From Pleionea litopenaei (GTDB taxonomy: Bacteria; Pseudomonadota; Gammaproteobacteria; Enterobacterales; Kangiellaceae), in NCBI RefSeq assembly GCF_031198435.1, contig NZ_CP133548.1:4250001-4314000 (forward strand): a DNA stretch of 64,000 nucleotides. The letters run 5' to 3'. Below the pieces are notes generated by a model that was not told where the DNA came from, ran no database searches, and saw only the letters and a program-made list of their open reading frames with translations. The first letter of the stretch is position 1; each line of letters starts with the position of its first letter. Below are positions 1 through 8,505 of the stretch, piece by piece. Both the position numbers and the translations under genes were made by a program.

Positions 1-1
1 A

Positions 2-451
2 GTATTCAACGAATTAGTTGGATACAAGGTCACTTTTAAACAGGATAATCACTCTAAGTCTCAAAAAGGAGTGCTTAGAGGGCTGCATTATCAATTGAAT
101 TCACCTCAAGGTAAGTTAGTGCGCGTAATCAAGGGAAGTGTGTTTGATGTAGCGGTTGATTTAAGAAGGTGCTCTAGTACATTTGGTCAATGGTATGGAG
201 TAACTTTAAGTAGCGAAAATAAGAACTTAATTTGGGTACCGCCCGGGTTTGCGCATGGTTTCGTCGTATTAGAAGATGAAACTGAAGTTTTATATAAAGC
301 AACGGAGTTTTACGCTCCTAAAGATGAGTATTCAATCTTATATAATGATCAAGATATAGGTATTAATTGGCCGAAGTTAGACTCTGAAATACTATTGTCA
401 GCGAAAGATACTAATGGGCTAACTTTTGCTGCGGCCCCATATTTTAAGTGA
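2..451 (+). CDS. rmlC: dTDP-4-dehydrorhamnose 3,5-epimerase, 5' end outside window
   Basis: This enzyme epimerises C3 and C5 of dTDP-4-keto-6-deoxyglucose in dTDP-L-rhamnose synthesis. The reading frame is open from base 2, so the N-terminus lies outside the window; the GTG at 71 is an internal Val, not the start. Family marks are VLRGLHYQ with the catalytic His, the DVAVDLRR strand, FAHGFVVLED and a YND..IGINWP tail. The visible 149 residues fit the C-terminal four fifths of a protein of about 180 residues. The next gene starts 7 bases downstream, so it is probably cotranscribed with upstream sugar genes that are not visible. A close dTDP-sugar 3-epimerase cannot be excluded without the missing residues. 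Confidence 0.93.
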   Translation, partial: VFNELVGYKVTFKQDNHSKSQKGVLRGLHYQLNSPQGKLVRVIKGSVFDVAVDLRRCSSTFGQWYGVTLSSENKNLIWVPPGFAHGFVVLEDETEVLYKATEFYAPKDEYSILYNDQDIGINWPKLDSEILLSAKDTNGLTFAAAPYFK

Positions 452-458
452 GAGAAAA

Positions 459-1592
459 ATGTCGATACAATTGTTTACCCCGAATTTCCGTGTTGAAGAA
501 TGTCTAGAAGAGGTTCGTGAATGCCTTGAAAAAGGTTGGACTGGTCTAGGCTTTAAAACTCAAGAAATAGAAGAAAAATGGAAAGAATATACGAAGCTGC
601 CTTATGCTCACTTCTTGTCTTCTGCTACCGCTGGTCTTCATTTAGCTCTAGAGATTTTCAAGAGAGAAAACGGCTGGGACAATGATGATGAAGTCATTAC
701 TACACCACTAACCTTCATCTCGACAAATCATGCAATTCTTTATGCGGATATGAAGCCTGTGTTTGCTGATGTCGATGAATATCTATGCTTGTGCCCTGAG
801 AGTGTTGAAAAAGCCATAACAAGTAAAACCAAAGCGTTAATTTTTGTTGGCATAGGTGGTAATGCGGGGCAGTATAATCGTATTAGAGAACTTTGTACGA
901 AGCACAATATCAAGTTGGTCTTAGATGCCGCTCATATGGCTGGCACTAGAATTAATGGAAATCATGCTGGATTCGATGCCGACGTTTCTGTTTTTAGTTT
1001 TCAAGCAGTAAAAAATTTACCAACTGCTGATTCCGGAATGATTTGCTTCCAAGATGAAGCATTGGACAAACGAGCTCGAAAATTATCATGGTTAGGTATT
1101 GATAAAGACACCTTCGCTCGATCTGCGAACAAAGGGGCTTATAAATGGCGGTATGATGTCGATGAAATAGGCTATAAGTATCATGGTAATTCTATTATGG
1201 CTGGTTTAGCACTTGTAGGTTTGAAATATTTAGACAGAGATAACGCTTTTAGAAGGCAGTTGGCATCTTGGTATCGTAGTGAACTAAAAGATTGTGATGG
1301 TTTGACTGTCGTTCCGGTTTCGGGAGACTGTGAGTCTTCTCATCATTTAATACAAATTCGTGTTCAAAATAGAGATTCGGTTTTACAGAAATTAAATGAC
1401 GCACAGATATATCCTGGCGTTCATTACAGCTCTAATATTGAATATGGACCTTACAAGCGAGAGTTAAGTGACTTTCCGAAGTCAACGGCAGCTAGTAACG
1501 AAATTATTTCATTACCTATGCATATGAATTTAACTTTTAATGATGTCGTAGCGATCACAACTGAATTAAAACGCATTGTCTCTGCTTCTTAA
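459..1592 (+). CDS. DegT/DnrJ/EryC1-type PLP-dependent sugar aminotransferase
   Basis: This is a 377-residue fold-type I aminotransferase that puts an amino group on a keto-sugar nucleotide. The ATG at 459 follows a GAGAGAAAA purine stretch and gives the usual family length; a TTG at 426 would overlap rmlC and adds an unrelated extension. Family features are SSATAGLHLAL near residue 50 (PLP phosphate binding), the VLDAAHMAG segment with its Asp, and FSFQAVKN containing the Schiff-base Lys. Its place behind rmlC suggests a dTDP-linked keto sugar (Qui4N, Fuc4N or Fuc3N type). The exact substrate cannot be read from the sequence. Confidence 0.88.
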   Translation: MSIQLFTPNFRVEECLEEVRECLEKGWTGLGFKTQEIEEKWKEYTKLPYAHFLSSATAGLHLALEIFKRENGWDNDDEVITTPLTFISTNHAILYADMKPVFADVDEYLCLCPESVEKAITSKTKALIFVGIGGNAGQYNRIRELCTKHNIKLVLDAAHMAGTRINGNHAGFDADVSVFSFQAVKNLPTADSGMICFQDEALDKRARKLSWLGIDKDTFARSANKGAYKWRYDVDEIGYKYHGNSIMAGLALVGLKYLDRDNAFRRQLASWYRSELKDCDGLTVVPVSGDCESSHHLIQIRVQNRDSVLQKLNDAQIYPGVHYSSNIEYGPYKRELSDFPKSTAASNEIISLPMHMNLTFNDVVAITTELKRIVSAS

Positions 1593-1607
1593 ACGCACGG
1601 TGAAGTT

Positions 1608-2564
1608 ATGAATGAAGAGCAAAAAGTTTCAGTAATATTAGTTAACTATAATCAACTGGAATATACGATAAAGTGTGTACAGTCGATTTTAAATTCAAAT
1701 TACTCAAACTTCGAGATAGTCATTATTGATAATTGCTCTAGAGACGAGATTTACAGTTCGCTTGTTGATAGTTTTAAAGAGTACGACAAAGTTAATCTTG
1801 TTAGGAGTGATACGAATTTAGGGTACGTTGGAGGCGTTAATCTAGGATTGGCACTTTCGTCAAAAGCTAGTCCCGAGTATTTTTTAATAATGAACAATGA
1901 CACCTTGATAGCTCAAGAGTCAATGGGAACTTTTGTAGAAACCTGCAAGCGACACGGTAACAAAATCATTGTATCTGGAAAGGTCTATAATTACGGCACA
2001 GAAGATAGTTTACAGTATATCGGTCAGCGAGAAGATCCTGAAGGCGGGATTAATCAAGTATCTATCGTTAAAAATCGTGATGAAAAAGATATTGGTCAGT
2101 ATGACTCTGAAATGGAAATGGGCATGCTTGATGATATCTATTGGATGTTCCCGAAAGCTTTATATGAAGAAATAGGTGGTTACTCCGAATACTTTTTTCT
2201 TTACGGAGAACAAAATGAGTTTGCATTGAGAGCAAAGAAGGCTGGATATAAGCTCATTTATACACCTAACGCAAAGCTTTGGCATGAAGGTGGTGCGTCG
2301 ACTTGTGATGGGAACAAGAAATCACCAAGAATAGAGTACTGGACTACTATGGCAACATTGAAGCTTGCTGTACTTCATTTACCAGAAGGTAAAAAGGAAC
2401 AGTTTGTTTCAAAATGGATAATTAGAATGATGCTTAAGAAGATTTATTTGTTCTTATTCAGAAAAGGAAACTTCAATAGCATTAAAGCGGTGTACGTTGC
2501 TTGGCGTCACTTTAAAGTTTGGCGAGAAATTAAGTTTAAAGATAACGGTTACAATCCATTTTAA
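1608..2564 (+). CDS. Family 2 glycosyltransferase, rhamnosyltransferase-like
   Basis: This is a 318-residue inverting GT-A glycosyltransferase that should add one sugar of the repeat unit on the cytoplasmic face. The N-terminus VSVILVNYNQ and the IDNCSRD segment are typical of GT2. A metal-binding MNNDT motif lies near residue 100, and an ED/EN-type acceptor region (YGEQNEFALRAKKAGY, WHEGGAST) lies near residue 205. The C-terminal 60 residues are basic and amphipathic and probably membrane-associated. The start ATG at 1608 is 15 bases behind the aminotransferase stop. Donor and acceptor are unknown. Confidence 0.88.
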   Translation: MNEEQKVSVILVNYNQLEYTIKCVQSILNSNYSNFEIVIIDNCSRDEIYSSLVDSFKEYDKVNLVRSDTNLGYVGGVNLGLALSSKASPEYFLIMNNDTLIAQESMGTFVETCKRHGNKIIVSGKVYNYGTEDSLQYIGQREDPEGGINQVSIVKNRDEKDIGQYDSEMEMGMLDDIYWMFPKALYEEIGGYSEYFFLYGEQNEFALRAKKAGYKLIYTPNAKLWHEGGASTCDGNKKSPRIEYWTTMATLKLAVLHLPEGKKEQFVSKWIIRMMLKKIYLFLFRKGNFNSIKAVYVAWRHFKVWREIKFKDNGYNPF

Positions 2565-2601
2565 AAATGCGCGTATTGAAGCGATTAATTTGAGTAAAGT
2601 A

Positions 2602-3621
2602 ATGTTTGAAAATAAAGTTTTAATGATTACAGGTGGTACCGGCTCTTTTGGAAACGCTGTTTTAAAACGTTTTCTAGATACCGATATAGGCGAAATAAGA
2701 ATTTTTTCTCGTGATGAGAAAAAACAAGAAGATATGCGATTAAAATATCTGAGTCCGAAGCTTAAGTTTTATATCGGTGATGTAAGAGATCTTTCTGCAG
2801 TATCAAATGCTACACGTGGCGTTGATTATTTATTTCATGCGGCCGCATTGAAGCAAGTACCCTCATGTGAATTTCATCCCATGGAAGCAGTCAAAACAAA
2901 TATTATTGGAACCGATAACGTATTAGAGGCGTGCATTCAAAATAGCGTGAAAAAAGTAGTATGTTTGAGCACCGATAAAGCGGCATATCCGATAAATGCG
3001 ATGGGAATTTCAAAAGCAATGATGGAAAAAGTCATGGTTGCCAAATCCCGAATGGCTGATGATAGCGTAACCACAATTTGTGGTACGCGCTATGGAAACG
3101 TGATGGCGTCTCGTGGCTCGGTTATTCCGCTTTTTTTAGAGCAAATTAAAGCGGGTAAGCCACTCACTATTACCGATCCGCTTATGACGCGATTTATGAT
3201 GACGTTAGAAGATGCAGTTGAGCTAGTTCTGTTTGCTTTCGAGAATGCCAACAATGGTGACTTGTTCGTTCAAAAAGCGCCTGCTGCCACTTTAGAGGTT
3301 CTTGTCGAAAGCATAAAAGGACTAATGCGTGCACCAGAGCATCAAGTCAATATTATAGGCACTCGTCATGGGGAGAAGTTATACGAAACTTTATTGAGTC
3401 GTGAAGAAATGTGTGCCGCTGAAGATCTTGGAGACTTTTTTCGAGTGCCTCCAGATTTAAGAGATCTTAATTATAGTAAGTTTGTTGATATTGGTGAGGG
3501 AAGTATTTCGCAATCAGAAGACTATAATTCTCATAATACAAAAAGGTTGAGCGTTAAAGAAATGTCAGAGCTTCTAATGAAGCTAGATATTGTAAATAAA
3601 GATATATCAGAGAAAGATTAG
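2602..3621 (+). CDS. wbjB: UDP-GlcNAc 4,6-dehydratase / 5-epimerase (CapE/WbjB/FnlA type)
   Basis: This is the first enzyme of UDP-L-FucNAc (or L-QuiNAc/L-PneNAc) synthesis: it dehydrates UDP-GlcNAc at C4/C6 and inverts C5. It is an extended SDR of 339 residues counted from the ATG at 2602; the frame is open upstream to 2497, but that part overlaps the GT2 gene and is not conserved-looking. The nucleotide-binding ITGGTGSFGNAV is at residues 10-21. The active-site segment STDKAAYPINAMGISK (about 123-138) has Met where most SDRs have Tyr, as in CapE. The wbjC and wbjD homologues follow directly, which supports the pathway call strongly. Confidence 0.92.
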   Translation: MFENKVLMITGGTGSFGNAVLKRFLDTDIGEIRIFSRDEKKQEDMRLKYLSPKLKFYIGDVRDLSAVSNATRGVDYLFHAAALKQVPSCEFHPMEAVKTNIIGTDNVLEACIQNSVKKVVCLSTDKAAYPINAMGISKAMMEKVMVAKSRMADDSVTTICGTRYGNVMASRGSVIPLFLEQIKAGKPLTITDPLMTRFMMTLEDAVELVLFAFENANNGDLFVQKAPAATLEVLVESIKGLMRAPEHQVNIIGTRHGEKLYETLLSREEMCAAEDLGDFFRVPPDLRDLNYSKFVDIGEGSISQSEDYNSHNTKRLSVKEMSELLMKLDIVNKDISEKD

Positions 3622-3622
3622 A

Positions 3623-4732
3623 ATGAAAGCGTTAGTTACCGGGCATAAAGGATTCATAGGCAAGAATCTTATGCTGAAGTTGGCTGAACAAGAGATTGAG
3701 GCGGTTACTTTTGGTCGTGAAGATGATACCTCCTCACTAAAAAGTTTGGTAAAAGATATTGATATTATTTTTCACTTAGCCGGCGTAAATAGACCTTTGG
3801 ACAACGAAGAGTTTTATCAAGGTAATACGCAGTTAACTGAAGAATTATGTAAAGCATTGAAAGAAACAAGCTCTCGAGCGACAGTCGTGTTTACATCTTC
3901 GATACAAGCTGAGTTAGATAACGATTACGGAAAAAGTAAAGCTGCCGCAGAAGCATTGTTAGAAGAGTTGAGCGAGAGCAATTTAAATCCGATTTTAAAT
4001 TATCGACTGCCTAATATCTTTGGTAAGTGGTGTCAGCCTAACTACAATTCGTTTGTGGCTACCTTCTGTAATAATATCGCGAATAATATTGATATTACTA
4101 TCCATGATTCAGACGCAAAAGTTAACTTAACTTATATTGATGATTTGTTGGATGATTTTAGTCAAAATATGAGCTCTTTAGAAAAATTGCAAGGTTATAA
4201 AAGCTTATCACCTTCGATTGTATATTCGAGCACGGTAGGTGAAGTCGCAGACGCCATTCGTAAATTCAAAGACAGTCGTAAAACATTAGTTACTGAGTCA
4301 GTTGGCAATGGTTTTAATCGAGCTCTCTATGCCACGTTTCTTAGTTATTATCCTACTCATGACTTTAGCTATGGTGTTCCGTTATATGGCGATGAGAGAG
4401 GAATGTTCGCTGAATTAGTGAAAACTAAAGATAGTGGACAGTTTTCATTCTTTACTGCTGGTCCGGGTGTAACTCGAGGCGGCCATTATCATCACACCAA
4501 AAATGAAAAGTTTATAGTGGTGAGTGGTCAAGCTCGATTTGGATTTCGTCATATGGTTACCGGTGAAAAATACTATCTAGAGGTAAGCTCAGAAAAACCT
4601 CAAGTTGTTGAGACTATTCCTGGATGGAGTCATGACATCACAAATATTGGCAGTGACGATATGATCGTTTTACTATGGGCAAATGAAATTTTCGATAGAA
4701 ATAAACCTGATACTGTAGCGAGTAAAGTATGA
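3623..4732 (+). CDS. wbjC: UDP-2-acetamido-2,6-dideoxy-hexose reductase/epimerase with cupin tail (CapF/WbjC/FnlB)
   Basis: This bifunctional enzyme performs C3 epimerisation in its C-terminal cupin and NADPH-dependent C4 reduction in its N-terminal SDR, the second step to UDP-L-FucNAc. VTGHKGFIGKN marks the Rossmann start (residues 5-15), FHLAGVNRP follows, and the catalytic YGKSK is present. The last about 110 residues form a cupin with GGHYHHTKNEKF and WSHDITN metal/active-site His residues. The length of 369 is normal. It starts one base after the wbjB stop and overlaps wbjD by four bases, so translation is probably coupled. Confidence 0.93.
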   Translation: MKALVTGHKGFIGKNLMLKLAEQEIEAVTFGREDDTSSLKSLVKDIDIIFHLAGVNRPLDNEEFYQGNTQLTEELCKALKETSSRATVVFTSSIQAELDNDYGKSKAAAEALLEELSESNLNPILNYRLPNIFGKWCQPNYNSFVATFCNNIANNIDITIHDSDAKVNLTYIDDLLDDFSQNMSSLEKLQGYKSLSPSIVYSSTVGEVADAIRKFKDSRKTLVTESVGNGFNRALYATFLSYYPTHDFSYGVPLYGDERGMFAELVKTKDSGQFSFFTAGPGVTRGGHYHHTKNEKFIVVSGQARFGFRHMVTGEKYYLEVSSEKPQVVETIPGWSHDITNIGSDDMIVLLWANEIFDRNKPDTVASKV

Positions 4733-5862
4733 GTGACAAGCTTAAAGTTGTGACGGTGGTAGGAACGCGGCCAGAAATTATAAGACTGGCTAAAGTTATG
4801 CGTCGTCTTGATGATTATTGCGAACATATCATCGTACACACAGGGCAAAACTATGACTACGAATTAAATCAAATTTTCTTTGATGAGTTAAAAATTCGAA
4901 AACCAGATTACTTTCTGAATGCAGCCGGTAGTAATGGCGCAGAGACGATTGGAAAAGTCATTATCGAAGTTGATAAGGTACTTGAAACAGAGAAGCCTGA
5001 GTGCTTGTTAGTACTAGGCGATACTAACAGTTGTATGGCTGTCGTGCCGGCTAAGCGAAGAAAAATTCCTGTTTTTCATATGGAGGCGGGGAATCGTTGT
5101 TTTGATCAACGTGTTCCAGAAGAAATAAACCGACGAATTGTTGATCATACAGCTGATGTAAACTTGACCTATAGCTCCATCGCGCGAGAGTATTTGTTAA
5201 GAGAAGGCTTACCTCCTGACTTGGTAATTAAGACTGGTAGTCCAATGTTTGAAGTTTTAAATAGCTACCGTGACGATATTGCTCAGTCAAAAATATTAGA
5301 GACTCTGGATCTTGAAAAGAATGAGTATTTTGTTGTGAGTGCTCACAGAGAAGAAAATATAGAGTCGGATAAGAACTTTTTAAATTTAGTTGATAGCTTA
5401 AATACAATTGCAGAAACCTTCGATAAGCCAGTGATCGTATCAACACACCCAAGAACTAGAAATAAATTAGATAAACTTAACTTAAAATTTCATTCGAACA
5501 TAAAGTTCTTAAAACCACTTGGGTTCATAGATTACAATCATTTGCAGATTAATTCTTCTGCCGTACTATCTGATTCTGGAACCATTAATGAAGAATCTTC
5601 TATTTTAAATTTTCCTGCGTTAAATATTCGTGAAGCTCATGAGCGACCGGAAGGAATGGAGGAAGCTGCCGTGATGATGGTGGGGCTCAATAAGAATAGA
5701 ATACTTCAAGGATTAGCTATCTTAAAGGATCAGAAAACTGGAGATGAACGGAATTTGAGACAAGTTTACGACTACTCTATGCCCAATGTTTCTGACAAAG
5801 TAGTACGCATTCTTCATAGCTATACTGATTATATTAAAAGAGTTGTATGGCGTGAGTCATAA
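4729..5862 (+). CDS. wbjD: UDP-L-FucNAc C2-epimerase, WecB-like (CapG/WbjD/FnlC)
   Basis: This non-hydrolysing UDP-N-acetylglucosamine 2-epimerase family member of 377 residues makes the last C2 inversion to UDP-L-FucNAc in this context. Diagnostic segments are VVGTRPEIIRLAKV (8-21), HTGQNYDYELNQIFF, LVLGDTNSC, the FHMEAGNRCFDQRVPEE region with catalytic acids, and HREENIE with a catalytic His. The ATG overlaps the wbjC stop (ATGA). A true WecB making UDP-ManNAc is the alternative, but the adjacent wbjB and wbjC make the L-FucNAc role much more likely. Confidence 0.92.
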   Translation: MSDKLKVVTVVGTRPEIIRLAKVMRRLDDYCEHIIVHTGQNYDYELNQIFFDELKIRKPDYFLNAAGSNGAETIGKVIIEVDKVLETEKPECLLVLGDTNSCMAVVPAKRRKIPVFHMEAGNRCFDQRVPEEINRRIVDHTADVNLTYSSIAREYLLREGLPPDLVIKTGSPMFEVLNSYRDDIAQSKILETLDLEKNEYFVVSAHREENIESDKNFLNLVDSLNTIAETFDKPVIVSTHPRTRNKLDKLNLKFHSNIKFLKPLGFIDYNHLQINSSAVLSDSGTINEESSILNFPALNIREAHERPEGMEEAAVMMVGLNKNRILQGLAILKDQKTGDERNLRQVYDYSMPNVSDKVVRILHSYTDYIKRVVWRES

Positions 5863-7027
5863 CAAATATATTGCTTATGTAGGACCATTTTCCTTTCCTA
5901 ATGGTGGTGCCGCGGCTCGTAGAATTCTAGGTGTGTCTAGGTCAATCGAAGATGCTGGGTACCAAGTTATTATCGGAACAGGTGATTTAAGCGAAGGCTG
6001 TACTGATTATGAGCTTAGTGAAAACATTCGAGTAAAATACTTAAATGAGCGGACGGGTGAAAACTTACCAAAATTGCTTAAGTACTTAAAATATCTCTCT
6101 ATGGGTAAAGTTACTGTTGAATGGTTGGATGATTTGGAGGTTAAGCCAGAAGCGGTAATTTTATATAGTGGATATTCGCCGTATTTACTGCGACTTTTAA
6201 AGTGGTGTAAGAGAAATAATGTCAAATTGATTTTTGATGCAGTTGAATGGTATGACCCTCCATCGCGTATTCACGGCATTCTGAACCCTTATTATTGGAA
6301 TATAGAGCTAGCTATGCGATGGCTACTTCCGAAAACAAAAAATGTCATTGCAATAAGTAGCTATTTAGAAAAGTACTATCAAGATAGAAAATGTAATACT
6401 GTAAGAGTACCTCCTACTTTAGATACTGAGCTAACTCCCTATCAGCTTAACTTAAACAAGCGCGGGAAAGTTCATTTAGGGTATGCTGGTAGTCCTGGTC
6501 ACAAAGATTATCTAGAAAATATTGTCTCTGCTCTTTTCCAGTTGGAAGAAGCTCGAGATAAAATTTGTCTGAACCTTATTGGCCTTACCGAAGATGACGT
6601 ATTGAAATTTGAAATTTTTAAAAGTCAAGGCATAACCAAGCTACCGAGTAATATACACTGTTACGGCAGGGTGTCTCACAGTGAAGCGGTAGAGCGAATT
6701 AGCCACTGTCATTACACTATTTTTGTTCGATCGGACAAAAGATATTCAAAGGCAGGGTTTCCAACAAAATTTGTTGAAAGCTTGGCTCTTGGCACTCCAG
6801 TAATTACCAACCTTACAAGCGATTTAAAAGAGTATTTAGTTGATGGCGTAAATGGGATCGTAGTTGATAACGAAAGTGATACTGCCATTGTTAAGGCATT
6901 AAATAAAGCTATACAGCTTGGTGAAGAAGGGGCGTTAGGTTTAAGAAGTCGATCGAGAGAAGGCGCTATAGAGAGTTTCGACATTAGACAATACATATCT
7001 AAAATTATAAGTTTTTTAGCACTGTAG
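5852..7027 (+). CDS. Family 4 glycosyltransferase, possible L-FucNAc transferase
   Basis: This is a GT-B retaining glycosyltransferase of about 391 residues. The start is uncertain: a GTG at 5852 and a TTG at 5843 are in frame, both overlapping the end of wbjD. N-terminal YVGPFSFPNGGAAARRI is the usual glycine-rich acceptor-side loop. The C-terminal half has LGYAGSPGHKDYLEN and the EX7E-type donor segment (KFVESLALGTPVITN). In other UDP-L-FucNAc clusters the gene after the 2-epimerase is a GT4 enzyme (WbjE/WbuB) that transfers L-FucNAc, so that role is inferred here from position only. Confidence 0.82.
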   Translation: MSHNKYIAYVGPFSFPNGGAAARRILGVSRSIEDAGYQVIIGTGDLSEGCTDYELSENIRVKYLNERTGENLPKLLKYLKYLSMGKVTVEWLDDLEVKPEAVILYSGYSPYLLRLLKWCKRNNVKLIFDAVEWYDPPSRIHGILNPYYWNIELAMRWLLPKTKNVIAISSYLEKYYQDRKCNTVRVPPTLDTELTPYQLNLNKRGKVHLGYAGSPGHKDYLENIVSALFQLEEARDKICLNLIGLTEDDVLKFEIFKSQGITKLPSNIHCYGRVSHSEAVERISHCHYTIFVRSDKRYSKAGFPTKFVESLALGTPVITNLTSDLKEYLVDGVNGIVVDNESDTAIVKALNKAIQLGEEGALGLRSRSREGAIESFDIRQYISKIISFLAL

Positions 7028-7413
7028 ATTAATATGCTGGAATTGATGTGAGCCTAGAGTACAGAAGTGAAATTGATGGTCAGAGAGCGATTCCAGAATT
7101 AAGTATGATATTTTCCAAGCGGGAATAGAATTTTTTAGGTAGTAAAGAAGGTGTTGTAATGATGTAATTAAAGGATACTAAATTACAACCTTATAAGATA
7201 AGGCAGTAAAACCCTGGTATGTTTTGTCTTCTAGAAATTTTTTAAAAAAGCAGCTGCAAGACATCTACTTGCTTTGATTATTCTCCTTATCTGTATATGG
7301 CTATTCGATTTTCTATTCTATGATAACTTAAGATTTTATGGATTAGGTAAAAAAGTATTCTTCGTCAACAGAATATATTGCAAAGAAGATTTGAATAAGT
7401 TTTTAAGGCATCT
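7028..7413 (+). other. 386-base AT-rich gap without an intact gene
   Basis: This is the only long gap inside the polysaccharide cluster. One frame is open from about 7235 to 7450 and reads as a hydrophobic helix (HLLALIILLICIWLFDFLF) followed by a basic stretch. It has no good start and runs into the next gene in another frame, so it looks like a gene remnant. No clear promoter or terminator was found. Confidence 0.5.
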
Positions 7414-8502
7414 ATGGATAATACTGGTTTTAGTAAAAGAGTTTTAATGATTCACCATGGAGTAGGTATTGGTGGTGCTCCAAAGAGTATGTCATATATT
7501 GCTAGACGACTCATCAGAAATGGAGTGGATGTAAAAATCTTGTTTTTAAAAAGATCGGATGCTTTAAAGTTATACGAAGGTATTCCTTATGAAGTGGTTG
7601 GTTTTCCGACTAGATATTTTAGTCATACTTCTAGATGGTATAGGATTTATGAGTTTCCGATAATTGCATTACAATTCATATCTTGGTTTCTTACTTTGTT
7701 TTTTATCGCTCCATATTGGCTATACCGAATAAAACCAAATGTTGTTTACATGAATTCTTCAGTTTTAACAGATTGGCTAATAGCAGCTAAGTGGTTCAAC
7801 AAGAAAACAATAATGCATGTTCGCGAGTCAATTTCACACGGTCATTTTGGGATTCGAAATAAACTTATAAAGTCTTTAATAGAAAAAGCTGCTGATAGGA
7901 CGATATTTTTAAGTGAGCACAACTATAATCAGCTAAATATAAATTCTAAGTTCGAGATAATTCCTAACTATGTCGATATGTCCAACGAGAATGAAAACTC
8001 GATAGATAGAAAATATGACTTTGTGTATTTAGGAGGCCGGTCCGAAATTAAAGGTTTTCGTTATGTACTTAATCTAATCAAATCTCTCAATAACAAAACA
8101 TTTTGTTTATTGGGTTACTATGATGAAGACTCTCTCAGAGAACTGAGTCGATTTGATAATGTCTATGTATTAGGTATTCAGAATGAAGCTCTTACTTTTA
8201 TCAAACAGTCGAAATATTTACTTTATCCAGCAACAACTCCTCACTTTCCTCGCCCAGTGATTGAGGCAATGGCATGTAAGACAGTTCCTATTGCATCTAA
8301 TCTCGAAGGGATAGATGAAATTATAACCGATACAATCGATGGGTATACTGTAGATTTTGATAGTGATGAGATCAGCTTAAAAATAAAGAAGATAATCGAT
8401 TTGAATTATTTTGATGTATCTAATTCAGCTTACGAGAAGTACGTTAAAAATTACAGTATTAAAAATGAAGAAAGAATATTGCAAGTAATTCTTGGTGATT
8501 GA
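7414..8502 (+). CDS. Family 4 glycosyltransferase
   Basis: This is a 362-residue GT-B glycosyltransferase acting at the cytoplasmic membrane. The N-terminus has a glycine-rich loop, GVGIGGAPKSMSYI (residues 14-27). A hydrophobic segment at about 75-105 (FPIIALQFISWFLTLFFIAPYWLY) may anchor it. The donor domain has FVYLGGRSEIKGF near residue 206 and PRPVIEAMACKTVPIAS near 278, with the expected Glu. The start ATG at 7414 is preceded by AAGG. It follows the 386-base gap and precedes the polymerase gene by three bases. Substrate unknown. Confidence 0.85.
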   Translation: MDNTGFSKRVLMIHHGVGIGGAPKSMSYIARRLIRNGVDVKILFLKRSDALKLYEGIPYEVVGFPTRYFSHTSRWYRIYEFPIIALQFISWFLTLFFIAPYWLYRIKPNVVYMNSSVLTDWLIAAKWFNKKTIMHVRESISHGHFGIRNKLIKSLIEKAADRTIFLSEHNYNQLNINSKFEIIPNYVDMSNENENSIDRKYDFVYLGGRSEIKGFRYVLNLIKSLNNKTFCLLGYYDEDSLRELSRFDNVYVLGIQNEALTFIKQSKYLLYPATTPHFPRPVIEAMACKTVPIASNLEGIDEIITDTIDGYTVDFDSDEISLKIKKIIDLNYFDVSNSAYEKYVKNYSIKNEERILQVILGD

Positions 8503-8505
8503 GTC

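Noticed and set aside
2497-2601. Longer N-terminus of the CapE-like dehydratase
   Set aside because: The extra 35 codons overlap the GT2 gene and do not resemble the family, which starts just before the VLMITGGTGSFG motif.
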